Source of the DNA: Ciborinia camelliae
Lineage: Eukaryota; Ascomycota; Leotiomycetes; Helotiales; Sclerotiniaceae
Assembly: GCA_025890175.1 (NCBI GenBank)
Contig: JANPYM010000007.1
Span: 357,561-421,560, forward strand
DNA length: 64,000 nt
Direction of reading: 5' to 3'
Part shown: in pieces, positions 11,702-24,392 of the stretch
How the letters are laid out: each line of letters starts with the position of its first letter
Numbering within the stretch: the first letter of the stretch is position 1
Position numbers and translations under genes: made by a program
The notes under the pieces: model-generated
Told to the model about the DNA's origin: nothing
Seen by the model: the letters and a program-made list of their open reading frames with translations, nothing else
Database searches by the model: none

Positions 11702-12900
11702 ATGGTTAACCACGGAGTTTCTCAAGGTTGTGAAACCTGTAAAAAGAAGACGCAAAAAAGAAAGTTATTTACGCGCCGTCAAGAATCTTGTGAAACTAAT
11801 GCCTGAGTGATTGTGGGATGGTGCGATGAAAATTGTCCAGTAAGTATATCTCCAATCCCAATCGAGTTCCCTACAATTCGAATAATTCAATTCGTACATA
11901 TATCTGATCGTTGCTGGGCTCGTTAATCATAGCCGTGCAGGAGATGTATGGGTTCCAAACGTGCTCATCCTGGGAATAGAGACAGTTCAGAACTCTTATT
12001 CCGGACGTTCAATGGACAGAGGTACAATCTGCCTAGAAGCCGTGAACATCTACATGTTTCTCCTCCAATAAATCAAGTGATTCGAGGCCTTATTGATATT
12101 TTTATCGAAAACCGAGCCCTTCTACAATCTAGAAGAGTTTTGTGTAGATGCTTCGGATTAGTCTTTTTCTAGGTGCTTTCTCGATGGACTCAAAGAATTG
12201 ATTGTCAATGCAGGTGAAACTTCCGATGTAGTTCAAGCTGCGAAAAGTGTCATTCTCGCATCCATAGGCAATCAAAGAGGCAGACTATCACTCCTCCATA
12301 AAGGTAAAAGTCTATACAACAACGTCATTCCTTCGTCCCCGATCACTTTCTTGAGTGCACATACCTCCAACACAATGGAGTCATTGATTATTGCCGTGTT
12401 ACTAGGACTTCATGAGTTAATGTACCGGTCATGGCCCTTCAGCAACCTCATATTTCTCAAACTACCATCTGACTATTAATGCCACTTCATCAAATAGTCC
12501 CAAAGCTGGTGATCACGGGCGTCATGACTTTCTTTTCACAGATTGCATTCTGGTGCCATGGCTGCCAGACAGACACTACACCAAGAGCCTCATTTAGACG
12601 AATTTGTCGTCTTAGAGAATCGCAATTGATTTTATTTTTCAAGGCTCTACTGTTATCTTCAATCAAATTGACATCCGCGTTTCCACTCTACATTTCCACC
12701 CTAAACGGGGAGGACTCGGATGATGCAGAAGACATACAAACAATAACCTTTGCCCAGCGAATTGAATTCTTTATATGAAGGGTGGAAATGCAGTTAGTAA
12801 ACCAATGTGACACATCTGTGGAAAAGGTAAAATTAAGGATGGAGCGGAGGGTTGAATGGCTCCTGAACTATGGTTCTTTTGTCGGCAATGGATATATAGC
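11702..12900 (+). pseudogene. Degenerate Zn(II)2Cys6 transcription factor
   Basis: At 11702 a frame starts with the family's usual MVN-GVS-GC-TCKK opening. The cluster has lost cysteines: after the first CxxC pair only one further cysteine remains. The frame then stops at 11804-11806. Downstream, remnants in shifting frames keep features of the fungal-specific transcription-factor middle region. An example is 12198-12420, with the AAKSVILASIGNQRG and AVLLGLHELM stretches. A further remnant lies at 12479-12778. Several stops and frame changes separate these blocks. Intact relatives are nuclear C6 zinc-cluster regulators; this copy cannot make one. It sits near the AT-rich block, so RIP-type decay is plausible. 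Confidence 0.65.
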
Positions 12901-13170
12901 TGACTCTGTCATAATAACCTATGATGCGAATGTACAATTTTCCCTACAATTTTCCTCTAGAGCACGTACATATATCTTCAATAATCATTTGTTCAAACCT
13001 CGTGGTTAAATTACCATCATAATTAGTTTCTGCATTCAGAGCGTGATTTGCTCGTTTCCGGAATATTTTAGTTCTACCACCACACTTTCTTTGTCTAGCT
13101 ATGAATTCTACTCTACACTCATACCCGCTTGAATTGCGCCAAGTAAATTATCAAATATTTCATTCTAAAT
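12901..13170. other. Intergenic, upstream region of the secreted-protein gene
   Basis: No coding content is recognisable. The segment just before 13171 is AT-rich and likely holds the promoter of the following gene. No distinct element is identified. Confidence 0.4.
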
Positions 13171-13956
13171 ATGACCAAGTATATATATATTCTGCTTTCA
13201 GCCTTCCCTTTTCTCTTTTGCTCCTCCTTCTCTCTAGAAAACCCTTTACTCGATAAATCGACGGTATCCAGCGATTGGGAGGAGACTAGGCTTGGCGACG
13301 ATCCAATGTTAGTATATGAACCTTCGAACAAATCCAACTGCCAGACTTCAAAACGTGAAACTTATTTAAATCGGAACAGAGATGTATCTTCAGATCCTTA
13401 TCGCGAGGAAGTTTCCAAGTCCTCAGAAGAAAATTTCGTCCCGGGTTTGAGCAATTGTCAAAATCGTACGTCTTTTATTTTTCTCTTCTCATTTTAGACC
13501 TCTCTGCTGGGCTCGTTCGTCTCCAATTTTACATTTACAAAATCAATCTCAATCAATGAATATAAATAACGCGATATTACCCCCCACCTCCTAGTATTCG
13601 GAGAACACGACGTACTATCCGACTCATTCGAACTCGCAAGCGCCTCATACTCCTCATACTACGACAAATGTTTAGAAATCATGAACAATAGGTATCAGCG
13701 AGAGCGTGCGAAAAACGAATGGGAGGATTTCCATCGCAGGGTAGAAGATGGAAGAGATCATTTGGAGAATAGTATAGAGGCTCTGAGGAGAAGTGGCGGA
13801 AATGAAGATTTGGAACGAGCGTTGCGAGAAGTTATTCATATGGCGAGTGATCATGGAACTCCTAGTGGGGGATTCATCGTCGATAGGGAACCGCAGGAAT
13901 CGTGCCGGGAGACTTATTTTAAAAAGAGGATTGTTATGAGATGTACACGCTTTTGA
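13171..13956 (+). CDS. Small secreted protein, candidate effector
   Basis: Two exons, 13171-13465 and 13595-13956, are joined by a 129-nt intron (donor GTACGT, acceptor CTAG) in matching phase, giving 218 residues. The start is a textbook signal peptide: MTK, then a hydrophobic run of about 16 residues ending near CSSFS. The mature part is hydrophilic and acidic/basic with five cysteines spread along it and an NKS glycosylation sequon. The C-terminal half is charged and probably helical, rich in E/R/K. No transmembrane helix or enzyme motif is seen. Size, secretion signal and lack of a family fit the loose profile of fungal secreted effectors, but no function can be assigned. The second exon frame is open back to the acceptor, which supports the model. 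Confidence 0.6.
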
Positions 13957-14811
13957 GAGAGAGGTGTATGATTATGTTGTTGTTGTGGTGGGAAGGAAGT
14001 TTGTATATGTATGTATGATATAAAAAATTGACATTAAGATTTCCCACAAAAGGGTAAACATAGACAGTCAGTTCACTTTCAATTCCAATTCTCTTCTAAC
14101 TCCAGGAAATCTCCTTTCCATATACCCTGAGCCCCCCCCCCTCCAAAAACCCCATAGCATAGCATAGTCTAACTCCTCATCCCTCATCATTCCCCAAATC
14201 TGATATTTGCAGATCTCGAACTCAAACAGTCAAACAACACTAGCATTTTCCGTTCCATTTGCATAACCTCGCCCCTCTCCGGTCCTCACTATTGTATTAT
14301 AGTCTTAGTCCCCATCCCAATCCCAGTCTTAGTCTTAGTTCTATTCCTATTCCCACCTATCTATTTATCTATACAACACGAACTCAAACACAAACCCGAA
14401 TTCGAACTCGGATTCAAACTCAGAGTATATATATATATATATATGTATGATAGCCTAACCTAAGCTAACCTAATTGTTGATATAAAATAGTTCTACATAC
14501 ACTAGCTTGATACACAATAATAACAAGAACAATTAGGTTAGGTAAGGGTATTCATTTCCCATAGGCTTAATATCTCTTCTATGAGAGCATAGATAGGTAG
14601 GTAGGTATCTCATTATCAAATCATATCAAATCATATGATCCATCTATCAACATTCCCAACAGCATCATCTTTAGTCCAGGCACCATAACACCACAAAGAG
14701 TCTGAAATCCAAGAAATCCAAACCCCCATACACATGCCTGCCTGCATATAGCTAAATAAGATAAATAAGATAAACGAGATAAAAGAATAAATGAAAGCCA
14801 CCGATTACAGA
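13957..14811. other. Intergenic region with AT microsatellite and inverted AACCTAA words
   Basis: It holds an (AT)n run at 14420-14443, CT-rich low-complexity DNA, and taacctaagctaacctaatt near 14455-14475, matched by an inverted aattaggttagg near 14533. No gene is seen. Confidence 0.5.
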
Positions 14812-16771
14812 TTAAACATAATCCTGACCCTGTACACCCTTCCCCCACGGATCATGAGCCCCGATTCCATCTTCACTCCCGCGACCATAATCCGCGCAAC
14901 TAACCACTCTTTCAGATCCCAAATCTCCTCCCATTCTCTCTTCTTTCTTCACGCTTGCACCTGTCTTCGCACTCATAGGTGCATTGGCCATTTCCCAACT
15001 CCCCACTCTCTCATGTCTAGCCGCAGACTGTGTCCCCGATCCCTTGACGATATTGAGATCCGTATCCGACGCCAGTTTACCAGGACCTTTAAATCCACCT
15101 GCGCCCGATGATCCGCGTTTGAAGATCCCCGGACCTGCCGTGGAATGTGGTTTTCTGTCGCGGTAGTGCATTCTGAAGCCGAGGAGGGCGAGAATTAATG
15201 CAATGAGCATCACGACGACCAACGTGACCATGGCTCCAATAACTCCACCCACCACCCCATTGACGCCATTTGAATGCAATGTGTTGCTATTCTTGGAATC
15301 TGAATTGGTCGATTCATTATCGAGAACGGCTTCGCAGAATAGGGAGATGGAAGCGCATGCGCTGCACCAGTCGCCCAAATCATTGATGGCGAATTTTCCA
15401 ATCTCGGTGATGAAATCGTTGTACTTCATGTTGATTTCCGAGTTCCCACGATTGAAAAGGGGATATGATATGAGAGGGTCGATGTCGGATGTTCCGTTAC
15501 GGAATACAAATCTTACCCATAACTCAGTAGTGTCAGGGAACGGGGTGGATGTATTGAATTGTCCTTCTTCGGCATAACTAAACAACTCCAATGCCATCAT
15601 GCTTCCATATTCCGGCAACATAGAAAAGTATCTACTTGTGAGATCCGAGGTTGAGAGGGATGAAAGGTAAAAGAATGCAAGCATTGGTTCGTAAGATCCG
15701 AAGTAAAGAGATAGCTTGTCGCTGACCCCGGAACTAGAGATCGTCTGTTGAAATTGTTGAATAATTTTGGAGCCAAAGGTCTGACCGGATATATATTGGA
15801 TGCTAGAGCCTGTGCTAGGTGTATTGAAAGATATAGCTTGTTCCGACGCAAACTCCCCCAAAGTTCCAAGAAGACCGAATGCGTTCGGCATTTTGTGAAT
15901 AGAGCTGTTGTGATTATATTGATAGAGGGCATAGTAGTAGAGATCGATTGCGTTACCGTAGTGAAGCATAGGGCTACCAATACCAGCAAAAAAAGTATCG
16001 GCAAGGGAGAGGTAAAAATCTTCAGTGGTAGCCATCAGATAGGTTGAATTTGGGGATGTTTTCGTGAATTTTGTTGCTATATCGTAGGTTCGACATTGAT
16101 CGTTTCCTGCGATCCTTGAGGGAGATCAGCGGAAATTCTAGAATGAGAGAAGAGAATGACAAAGAGGAGAGGAGGGGGCTTACCAGATATAGTTGTAATC
16201 CATTTCGCTCAATGAGTTGATATTTGGATATTGATAACCACCTAGAGGATAGTTTATCACGGAACCATTGGCTAAGATCTGCCCTTGCAAAGTTCAAAAA
16301 ATCAGTAATTGTCCAAAATCCAGGAACTCCAAGGAAGCTAGACAGGGAAAAAGGAGTGGGAGATTGAGAGAGAGAACATACACTATCCATGCCATGACCT
16401 ACTCCTGGCACAGGAGGATAAAGTCCCTGCATAAACGCTTGCGCACTTCCAACTACATACTCATCACCCGTACTCCATACTTGGAGTTGATTATTGATGA
16501 TGTGTTGACCACTTAGGCCATTGATTGGTAGTCCAAGAGTAAGCTGAGTCGCTGTAGAATTCAAGTAACGATCACGTAAGAGGGATCCAGAATTATAAAG
16601 CTGGTTAGCTCCAAGGGGGGTAAGAACAGGAGTAGTGGCATTGACAAGCGTAGGTGTGATCTCTCCGTAATATGTGTAAACAACTGAAGACCAGGTTATG
16701 GGTACAGTACTTGACTGAGCGTTGACGAGTGAGATGAAGGAGAGTAGAAACAGAGTAGCCGACATTGCCAT
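14812..16771 (-). CDS. Histidine-phosphatase (branch 2) family protein, membrane-anchored, probably catalytically dead
   Basis: Three exons, 16771-16382, 16278-16184 and 16114-14812, have in-phase GT-AG introns and give 595 residues. A signal peptide (residues 1-18) precedes an acid-phosphatase-like ectodomain. Helix ~443-472 spans the membrane, and a ~120-residue Ser/Gly-rich tail would face the cytoplasm. Family members hydrolyse phosphomonoesters using an RHGxRxP motif and a later HD/HE. Here the first motif reads YYGEITP (residues 34-40), so both R and H are missing. The second reads SYEP (~302-305) in place of the histidine. Conserved structure such as GGYQYPN and WIAGNDQC is retained. 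The protein is therefore more likely a cell-surface sensor, scaffold or binding protein than an enzyme. Function is inferred only from motif loss. Confidence 0.8.
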
Positions 16772-18436
16772 TTTGATAGTGATAGTTATATTGAGTTTGA
16801 GGTATATGATAAAGCTTCAATGGGCCAATTGATCTCGTAAGTCTAAATGTAATCAAGTATAGTCCTGTCTCCAAGGTATTTGCGATAAATGAAGCTTCGA
16901 GGAGATTTCTTCCAGAACTTCTCGACTTTTGTGCCCACAACCCCTCAAACAAAGATTCCAACTGAAACAATTATCGTCATTTGTCTCCAATGCTGAATTT
17001 CTTTATACACTCCAATTTTCTCTTTGTGCGAAACAAAGATACTCTCAGGCACAAAGCTTTTCCAAACCAAGCTCACGATAAGCTTCAAAAGCTGGATGCG
17101 GACTGGAATGCGGGGTAATAAATTCGAAGCTTCGTTTGCGACAATTCGCGCGATGCAGTCAATTTCCTGGCATCAAATAAACGCTTAAATATGTAGGTAG
17201 GACCCAGTATTCAAGTGTTCAAGAAAGCACTCGCTCCTACACAGGACTTTGCATTGTGAAGCTCTGGGAGAAACGATGAGAAGCTGTTGACTTGTATCCG
17301 TAAAGCATCAGCAGAAGGCCCAACCTTAACCTAAATGTCAGCCCAGCATCACTTGAACTGGTCGTAATCCAGGTGATTTATCTTATTCGCTCACTCAAGC
17401 TTCATCTTTACCTCTCTATTCAATAGCGTCTAGATGTATGCAATCAGTCACACGATGAAGTCAACATATGAGGTATAATCAAGTTTGTGAATGAAGAAGG
17501 GCATGGCGCCTGCAAAAGAGCGGCGTTGAAGATGTTGGGTGAGCATTTGTACCTTGATTTTGGTTTCCCACACGAGTGGTGGCTGTCTGCATGCATCGAA
17601 ATGGAAGGTTTATGTGGTATAATCGAAGCTTATGTTGCATTATGCTTGGCATATGAGCATGTGAGAGCCGTTGGTACTATGGCAAATCCTTATCGCTTGA
17701 CGCCATTTATGATGTGGATGTCAGGAATCTCGAGGAGGAGGTCGGTCTCTATGAGTCTGGATGAATGCTATCTAAATAGACGGCTAGTATTGTGAATTTT
17801 CATGTGATTATTCTTCTCTGTATTATTGTATTGCCAAAAGATGAAAGGTCTCCGTTGTTTGATATACTGTATCATTCCATGAGTCCATACACCCACTGTT
17901 GGCTGTTAACTGTTTGTTGTTCGCACGAATATAGGATCTGAATAGACGTTGACGGCCCCAGAGATCAAGCAGCAAGGATGTACATAAGCTTAATCCTTTA
18001 CAGAAATTTGCTACGTTTATACTTTCTTAACTCGTACTACAACGTTGACATAACCTTTACTGAAAAACTAACGAATCCAATTGCTGATTCCCTCTCATTG
18101 GTACAATAATGGGGGGTGAATTGCAAGTGAATTGCAACCCCCGATTAGTGATAAGGTTTGTCCTAATTGGTTGCCAAGCATCACGTGCTAATAGAGCATT
18201 ACCCGCTCCATCACACTAGGTACAGAATGCGTGCTAGAACATCACTTCAAAAGACAGACACCTTCATATCTATCTGATGGAGAAGCAGAATTAAATATAA
18301 TATTCATTTATTTCATAAATGTTGATGTGATTTCAGTCGTAACCGCTAGAACCACCGAATACCATAACCAGACTTGAATCGCCATAAAACCCCCCAAAAA
18401 TGTACAATTTGAAAACCATTTCCTCAATAAAAGCCC
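16772..18436. other. Intergenic region, no convincing gene
   Basis: A 102-codon frame at 17487-17795 (plus) has no family signature or intron and is not called. The 300 bases before 18437 are the 3' flank of the aldehyde dehydrogenase gene. No repeat stands out. Confidence 0.45.
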
Positions 18437-20082
18437 TTAACCGAAAAGTGCATCACCCAATCTGATTCTAACAGACTTGGTTTGTGTGTAGTTTGCCAAA
18501 GCTGCCTCGCCCAACTCACGTCCCATACCTGACTCCTTATATCCACCGAATGGTACTTGGTGATGAAGCGCATTGTAGCAGTTAACCCAGACTGAACCTG
18601 CCTTGAGAGCATTTGATACACGAATAGCAGTGTTAAGGTTTTGTGTGTGGACGCCGGAGGCGAGACCATAGTTGGAGCTGTTACCGATCTTGATGATCTC
18701 CTCTTCGGTGGAAAACTTTGCGATGGAGCAAACGGGTCCAAAGATTTCCTCTTTCATGATCTTCATGTCTTCAGTGACATCGGAGAAAATGGTAGGTTGA
18801 ATGAAGTATCCCTTGTCACCGTGTCTTCCACCACCAGTAACAACGGTGGCACCAGCCTTCTTACCGTCATCAATATAACCCATGATTCGGTCATATTGAA
18901 GTTGGGAGACTTGTGGACCTTGGAATGTTTCATGGTGGAATGGATCTCCGACCTTGTTGGCAAGGGCACGAGCCTTGAATCTCTCAACAAATTTGTCGTA
19001 GATGCCTTCTTGAACGTAAACTCTTGAACCAGCACAGCAAGTTTGACCGTGGTTGAAGAAAATACCAAAGTTGACCCAAGAGATAGCATTCTCAATATTA
19101 GCATCATTGAAGACAATGTTTGGTGATTTACCTCCAAGCTCAAGAGTGACCTTCTTCAAGTTGGATGAAGCAGCAGCCTTCATAATTTGACGACCGACAG
19201 GGGTAGAGCCAGTGAAAGCGATCTTATCAATATCCATGTGAGATGCGATGGCAGCACCAGCAATCTTTCCGAAACCAGAGATGATGTTGATAACTCCTGG
19301 TGGGAAACCGGCTTCCTTGATTAAGGTTGCGGCAACAAGTGCAGAGAGAGGAGTTTGTTCAGCAGTCTTGAGGACGACGGTATTACCAGTTGCGATAGCG
19401 GGACCAATCTTCCATGCCCACATGAGCAATGGGAAATTCCATGGAATAATTTGACCGCAGACACCAATCTAGAAAGTATTAGCAACCGAAATTCATCTGT
19501 GAAGGAAAAGACGACATACTGGCTCTTGCTTTGTATATGTGAAGTAATCTGGATCGGTATCGATGACCTTTCCTTCAATCTTATCTGCCCATCCACCATA
19601 GTATCTCAAGCATCCAGCGACGGCGCCAACATCGCCCTTTGCCATTGAAATGGCCTTTCCGTTGTCTAACGATTCAACAGCTGCCAATAGATCGGCATTC
19701 TTCTCAACCAATTCTGACAACTTGACAAGCAATTTACCACGAGCTTGTGGTGTGACTTTGCTCCACTCTCCTTCAAATGCTTTGCGTGCAGCTGCGACGG
19801 CGATATCTACATCCTTTTCGGTGGCTTCGTGTACGGATGTGATGACTTCTTCAGTGGAAGGATTGATAACTTCGAAGGTCTTTCCATCAACACCCTTAAC
19901 CCATTCATTGTTGATGAACCTGTTGTGATGAAAGATCTGATTAGTTTTTGTTATTGTATCCCCAAGGATGCGCATGGGGGGATGCGGGGTAAAAAGATGA
20001 GGGGTGTGGGAATAGTAACATACAATCCTGTGGGTTGAGTATATTCGCCAGTGAGTGGCGTCTTGAGTTGAACTGAAGTCAT
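18437..20082 (-). CDS. NAD(P)+-dependent aldehyde dehydrogenase
   Basis: Three exons, 20082-20024, 19919-19520 and 19468-18437, have GT-AG introns in phase and give 496 residues, the normal length for the family. It oxidises aldehydes to carboxylates in the cytosol or mitochondria. Markers in order are [13 protein letters not shown] in the cofactor-binding region, [17 protein letters not shown] with the general-base glutamate, and the catalytic cysteine in [13 protein letters not shown] (C297/C298). EEIFGPV and [13 protein letters not shown] follow. The closest type is the fungal AldA-like or acetaldehyde class (ALDH1/2-like), used in ethanol and acetaldehyde metabolism. No mitochondrial presequence is obvious in the short first exon. 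All key residues are present, so it should be active. Confidence 0.95.
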
Positions 20083-23000
20083 GATGGGGTATCGGGTATA
20101 TGTTTTATTAATCGATGAAATGAAACTTCCTGGGTATAATTATCGTGATGTGTGGATTGAATTTTGAGAAAGAAGAGGCAAAGCTGGAGAAAGAGATCAA
20201 GAAAGAGATGAAGTAGATGAAGTGAGGGGATGGGTAAACGCGGTTTTAAGTAGTAGTGAATATCGCCCCCTCATTATTGATTAGTATCTCCGAATCTTTG
20301 AAATGCCCGCATTATGCATCTCGAACTATCTGAGTAACTTTAAATCCGAACCTTAAGGAAGCTACCATGCAGGAAGGGGGTTGGCATCAAGAATTGGCAA
20401 CTACCTACCTACCTAGTAGAGTAAGTACCTAGTACGTTTCAAGGGTCCCGGTATCACAAGGTTTTATGTTTTGTTACAATTAGTCAAGATTGGTGAGACG
20501 CGGGGTGGATTTCCAATATTTTATTCCATCTGGACAATAATATTGGTTGTGCTATGAGATGGAGATGGGAATGGGGATACAGTACGGTAGCAAGATTGAT
20601 ACATGCCGCGGTCTAATAGTTCCTAAGCGGTGACTTGTATTGATATATCGTATATCTCGTATACAAATACGACAAGGGGAATGGGAATTACAAGTACAGT
20701 ACCAGCTTTAAGCCAGATAGGTTATGAGAAACGTCAAGATCCCCATCGCCACCATGACATAGGTACCTACCTAGGTACATAGGTAGGTATGGGTATATTA
20801 CATATCAATACTTCCCCTTTGAGCTGAAAGATCGCCACCACAATTACATATCCTCCCCCCTTTCAACCTATCATCTATTCCGTATTTCCATGATTTAAGA
20901 GACTAAGACCTGTCAGCTAAGACCTATGGACCTAAAAGATGCGGATGATGTACCGATATACCGGTATTACCTCAACCCCTCCAATTATTACAAAGCTTCA
21001 AAGAGGTTGAGAGACTCGAAACCCTAATTCTTTGTTTTTCTGAAGAAACTATTGGCTTACTCCACAGTTTCGGCGGCACTGAGGGTTAAGGTTACGGGTG
21101 TGGGTACGGGTATCCATCATTCCATACTCCACAGTCCAATCCAACAGATATGTTGTATGTCATCCAATAATATTTCGAAGATATACTATATGCCTTACCA
21201 CAAGTGTGTGCATATCTCCATATATGATATCTCCATATCTATCTCCATATGCCCTGAAAGATAAATTGGTAAAAGGGTCTACTCAGGGGACTAGTATTAC
21301 CCCCTTTTCGATCAGGCGGTCCACTAATATGTCGCTCAAGAGTCTAGTTACGTTAGAACTTGGTATCAAACACATCCATCACATCACACACATTACCCTT
21401 CATACATCAAGGAAGCTCCTACTAATCCATGCCGAGTACCTCGAATGGAAATTCAAAGACCATCCATCTCATTTACATTTCCATTTGCATTGATGATTTT
21501 TAGAGATAGTTTATTATTATAGATTATTTTATGAATTTGAGATGATTTCCATACCTGTATTTCAATAATCAGAATTGATATCTCGGTCAATCGGGACCCG
21601 AACAACCCCACGGGTAACCTCGGCATACGTTTCGTCCATTCCCCGGGCTCCGCATTTTCGTGGCATTATTCCCACGATAATCAACTTGATGTCTTGGAGA
21701 CAACGAAAGAAGGGAAGATGGAAGATGGATGCATCATGAGTTGAACAATTATCGCCGACGAAAATGTATAAAATCGGTGATAGATTCTCGCCATTCCCCA
21801 AAACGGTTAAAACAGCCGTAGTGATAGACAGATGCGTGCTGGGAGTCTGCCAGTCTGGGACGGGAACTACCCCACCATCCACCATCATTCAATAATAATG
21901 TGAGATTGTCACGTTGTGAACTAGGTACCTAATCCCCGCAGATTATTTCTTAGCCAGGCCAGGCCACGAGAAACAACATACGTACATATGGAATTATGGA
22001 TATGGAAAGCTATGGATATTGATTGATATGGATATCCATGAATTGGCTGGGTTGGTAGGATCTAAAAGAGTAAGAGGTGACTCTCAAGAGGGATACTCGG
22101 AAACATCACGAGGAAAGTATTTCTTATCCTCATCACCGACAGACACAATGTTCACCTGGCCATTCAATCAGAAACATGAAACGCCATCTACCTATTCGGG
22201 CTTTTCAGGGCAAGAAATAAGCAGGAAATCAAATCAAATCAAAGCGTTCTTTCCATTTCTCCAGATTCCGTTTCTGGGGTCATGAGCATGACGGGAGCAT
22301 CAGCATAAGCATGAACATGGGGAAGCGGAATTCCTGCGCATCAATATTATTGGGTCAAAATCAAGTGTTTGTCTCATACTTTATATTGATATGGTGAACT
22401 GAATTCTCATATATATATATATATATGAAGCTCACACGAACGCTTTTGTCTATGGATCAGATTGATATTCATCCTGATTCCTCATCCTCGTACTCGTACA
22501 ATAAGTGTATGTAGGTATGTATCCCCTCAACTCAGTTTAAGGTTACTTGATCGTCTGAAATTCGGCCATTATTCGGATATATCCCCCACGTCTGAGCATG
22601 ACCTTCCTATCTGGTCGGTCAAATTGTGGGCATGGATTGAGGTGATTGATTGATCACTGAGCTCGTCATACACGTCGTGTTCAGTATTTGAGCCGGCAAG
22701 GTTACCTACTAAGCCAAAATATCTATCACTTGCATGACTTTTGAGTTCAGCCCACGGACTAATGTATCTCAAAGTTACTCTTCAGGCCCTCAACTCTCTC
22801 TTGGTGTATCTATCGACTCGGGATTTATGACCCTTTGTGTATGGGTGTGTGTGTGTGTTATATCTACCATTTCCCGTGTCACGAACAGGACTCTTCTAAA
22901 TTGAATATAACGCTCCGCTGGGCCACTGCCGTGGAGGCTTTTTCGCTTCGCTCTTGCAAGATATCAGAAATTTGGCGGCCATGTCATGATCACCCCCCCA

Positions 23001-24392
23001 AAAGCTATTCTTAAGAGTTGACATCACATCACAGTGATACTCCATGATCTTCAAATGTCCATTTTCTTCCCCGCCATATCTGATCTTACCGCAACCTTAA
23101 CCTTCGCATGAAAAGAATCGATAGAGGAAAGGTTCAGGTACGAAGCAGGTGGTAGTGGGGGAAAGTATACAAGTGATTGTCATTAATGCAGAAGGTAAAT
23201 ATATGAGTGAGTGGGTTTCGATGTCTAAGTTATAAGGCTATTGCTGCTATCGCTACTACCTCATCCTGCTGCTATCTCCTGTAGTCTTTTGACTATGGAC
23301 CTTCCATTATACTACCTACGCCTTGAAATTTCCGAGTGGGTTCCTCAAATGTGTCAGAAAACGCATACTCGAGCGTACATTACGACTTCCAAATTATCAG
23401 ATCTTCTGCGCGAGTTCTATAAACTGTAGGGAAATGTCGAGGGGAAGATAGTTCTCCAAGTAGTTCCAACTATCAAATTAATTTCTGGCTAGCAAGACTG
23501 AGTTGAACATGCGTAAGAATGAGAAAGGGTGGAATGATATGGTAGATAGATGTATGCAAATTCCCAAACCCAAACCGCTACCTATTTACCAAAACATATG
23601 AGTCCGAACTTCTAGGTGAAAAGGTATCGATGATGGCATTCAGAGATGTATATCGATCGGGTAAATCGCTAATGGTAAGGAGGTCGATGACTTTTTCAAC
23701 CCTGGTGATCAAATAATCCCATAGGTCTATTGGTGTAAGAATATATCGATGGTAGATTGTCAATGTATAATTGAACTCGTTATTCTTTCCTTTCTGGATA
23801 AATCATTTTCTTTACGTTTTCTGGATGGATGCATTCCTTCCGTAGTCGTATTGACATATTTGCTCGTGGAAGGTGCGGTCGTTGTTTTCTTATCTTGAGG
23901 AGCTACATCCATGATCTTCACGGGCGGGACTTCCAAACTTTCGTAGAGCTTCTCGCAGGGCAGAGAGTGTGAGTGAGTATGAATGAGTGTTCGACATACA
24001 TTTCATTAGAGATTAATGATATCAAGAACAAAATGAAGAGTAATTCAGAATCCATATCATAATTAGTTCTTCTTCGATCAATATTAATATTTCCGAGAAA
24101 TCGAGCAAAGCAAATATGAATATTAACAATAATTCCAATAATTAACATAATAATTTTCCAATTTTCATTTTCTCGGCTTTCTTTCTGTGTATCTACTCGC
24201 TCAGGGTCGGGGCTTCTGATTGAGGTTCAAAGTTCAGGGCTAAAATTATGACTAATCAAGAAAGTTTATGACGCTTGGTTGGATTTGGTGCGAATCTACT
24301 AATTCTCTGTAGCGCCCACAGGATTAATCTCATTAATCTCAGAAGTCTCACACGAAGAGAATCCTACTCTCCAATTCAACGCGACTTCAACC
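20083..24392. other. 4.3-kb divergent intergenic region, low-complexity
   Basis: It lies between the minus-strand aldehyde dehydrogenase and the plus-strand telomere-binding gene. It contains acctacctacctagtag-type words (20400-20440 and 20760-20790), a TA-rich run near 22410, and a (GT)n run near 22846. A minus-strand frame at 21562-21888 (108 codons) has no recognisable content and is not called. No RNA gene is recognised. Confidence 0.5.

Noticed and set aside
17487..17795. 102-codon plus-strand frame between the phosphatase-like and aldehyde dehydrogenase genes
   Set aside because: No domain, no intron, no start context and no low-complexity-free signature; compatible with chance.
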